Positions 62,076-64,000 of a DNA stretch of 64,000 nucleotides are shown piece after piece. The position numbers and the translations under genes were made by a program. How positions within the stretch are numbered: the first letter of the stretch is position 1; the number at the start of each line of letters is the position of its first letter. The DNA is taken from contig NC_058141.1 in assembly GCF_011075055.1 (NCBI RefSeq), forward strand, positions 18,788,031 through 18,852,030. Reading direction: 5' to 3'. The notes below the pieces were generated by a model. It was not told the DNA's origin, did not search any database, and was given only the letters and a program-made list of their open reading frames with translations. The stretch is from Mangifera indica. Its lineage: Eukaryota > Streptophyta > Magnoliopsida > Sapindales > Anacardiaceae.

Positions 62076-64000
62076 GTTCTGCTAGCGCTTAGGTTGTGTT
62101 TTAACTTTACAGCCGAATGACTATTAGGCGTCATTTGGTTTCAAAGACTTAAAGATTATCTTAATAAACTATTTTTTATTATTTATATTATCTTATTTAA
62201 TTTATTAATAAAAAAATTACGGTAGTCTTCTATTATCAATATTGATGTAATAGATAATATAAATGATAATCTGATTACTATCTTCATCTTAAGTATTAAA
62301 ATATTATCAAGATAATCTTGATTTTATTATAATTATATTATTATTTATTATTTTTTGAGACAAAAATAAATTTATTTTTAATTAATATAAAAAATATTTA
62401 AAAATAATTATATTTAAGGGTATTTAAGTAAAATAATTTACTAGTATTCATTTATTACTTTTAATCAAATACAATAATTATTTATACTTATCAAATTTTA
62501 TCAAACATAGTAATTATTTATACCCAATAATTTTTTAAATAATTTATCTTTAAGATAATCTTCCTATTTTGATAATAAAATATTACCCAAGTCATTTTTA
62601 TATAAATCTTTTTGCACCTCCTCTTCTCTGTCCCTTCTCGCCATCAATGATGGTTCTTTCAATATTGACAGCAAACCATGGAGTTTTCAGAGACAAATTT
62701 CAAGCCACCAATTCAACACCAAATCTCTCCGTGAATTTGTTGGAACCGTTGTTGAAATTCAGCTGTGTGATTGACTTATTCTAATACTACAACAGGTGGC
62801 AGCTAACAAGGTTGACGTGCTCGATTGTCAAAATTTTTTTTTCAAAGATTTGCATTTGACAATATAAAGGTTGTCAATAAGCAAAGAGCAAGCATGTGCC
62901 TATTAGTAACAGTAGTAAGAGCCATAAAATATAAGCTAGCCAAAAAGGGAGACTGTTACGCACCTTGCATTGAGCAGTGGGCTATGTAATTGACTTAATT
63001 AACATTACTTTAGAGCAAAGAAAGAGATTTAAACATTGGTAGCTTATTCAATCTGATGAATGGTTGCTTCCCCGACAAAAGGCCTTTAAGACTTTGCTCT
63101 TTAATCTTGTCGCTTCAACCTTTTTCTTATACAGAATTATTGATCAACAAGAAAGAACCCAGCCTTAATAATTTATTTCGAGATAAAGGCTATAACAGAG
63201 GTGAAAGCACCTACCTGGCTTTTGTTGCGATGCTTGAGCTCTAGTCTGCATGACAACAAATTTGTCTATCACATAATCATCAACTTTACACTAGTCGGCC
63301 GAGGCACCTCATCAACAGTTTTGATATGAAATGTTTGGCTAATCTCTAAACACCCAGAAAATGAAAAATAAATTCTTGATTAAATTAAAGAGAAATCGGA
63401 CATATTTATTTACGAAAATATCATCGTTCGGGCAAAGACATGACAACATAACTCTAAAAGAGAAAGAAAAAAGTGTGTAAATGACAAAGTGAACATGTTA
63501 GGTAATACAGTCACAAAGACAATAATTGGTTGATAGAGATCGAGAAATTTTTATAATTTTAATAAAATAAAATCATATTAATAATTTGTATTTGTATAAA
63601 GCATTCAAAATAGTTTTGCAAATTCACTAAAATATATAACTAATAATTTTCAACTAAACAAAATATTTTTTACTAATAAAAGTGAATAATAAAAAGACAG
63701 AGAAAATTTTCAAGCTAATAAAAGGTGGGAAATAGTAATCATAAGCATTCAACCAAACTTTTATTCAAACATGACGCCTTGCCATACAAAGATGGATATT
63801 ACACATTCTTTAATTTTAATTTATTATTTAGTTTCTTATTGTAATAAAATGGCAGCCTCTCAGCTTCATCAGGAACCCAACACTCCCCTACTGTATCTAT
63901 CTATCTCCATCCCCACAATTCACAAGAAAGGAATCTTCAACTATCGAATAAAATATTAATAAAACCAATCAATCAATTATCAACCACCCGAAAATTAAAT
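62076..64000. other. A/T-rich intergenic DNA to the window end
   Basis: No supported gene. The 62140-62590 part is extremely A/T rich and may be another decayed small transposon. Another GGTGGGAAATAGT, the core of the MITE terminus, occurs at about 63723-63735. Short open frames at 62569-62784 and 63056-63244 have no recognisable family or promoter. Confidence 0.5.

Noticed and set aside
62569..62784. Plus-strand frame beginning after a pyrimidine-rich tract
   Set aside because: Short, unsupported by splice sites or similarity, in repeat-rich DNA.

Overview
This is nuclear DNA of a flowering plant, most probably a woody eudicot. The sequence is AT-rich, has long intergenic stretches and short GT-AG introns, and carries small TIR transposons and plant-only gene families (SPA, PDV, CRF, AG-peptide, LRR-RLK). 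The species cannot be fixed from the sequence alone. There is no sign of bacterial, organellar or viral DNA.

Layout. 1.9-5.2 kb (+): an ADNT1-type mitochondrial adenine nucleotide carrier in 8 exons. 6.2-6.8 kb (-): the spliced 3' tail of an unrecognised gene. 9.5-16.1 kb (+): a SPA1/SPA2-type COP1 partner in 7 coding exons, one intron being GC-AG. 17.3-29.9 kb: a tandem segmental duplication with two nearly identical LRR receptor kinase genes of MIK2-like type on the minus strand. The first (18.8-21.6 kb) is intact; the second (25.4-28.2 kb) has a one-base deletion. Remnants of further copies and of a DUF1221-type kinase lie between them. 30.95-31.2 kb (+): a small DUF7722-type gene, followed by a decayed copy that contains a 35-bp repeat array. 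32.1-33.5 kb: a non-autonomous TIR element with a DUF1985-like exon. 34.2-38.9 kb (+): gamma-tubulin in 11 exons. 42.1-42.7 kb (+): an arabinogalactan peptide. 43.7-47.6 kb (-): MTM1-type mitochondrial carrier in 10 exons. 48.3-49.1 kb (-): PDV1-like plastid division protein. 54.4-55.3 kb (-): cytokinin response factor (AP2/ERF). 57.1-60.2 kb (-): a class I ubiquitin-conjugating enzyme E2. From 60.9 kb to the end: repeats, including a complete 520-bp foldback MITE with 9-bp target duplications.

The single-copy genes are unrelated housekeeping or signalling genes and do not form a pathway. Two are mitochondrial carriers, and SPA and the E2 both bear on ubiquitin-mediated turnover, but nothing shows these associations are more than chance. 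The liveliest part is the 17-30 kb LRR-kinase cluster. It shows repeated duplication and decay: four homologous promoter segments but only two gene bodies, a 34-bp array grown from one unit to eight, a MITE present in only one duplicate, and LRR units multiplied as exon plus intron. I found no clearly new multi-gene system. Exon coordinates come from reading splice sites and checking that the frame closes; no transcript evidence was available.
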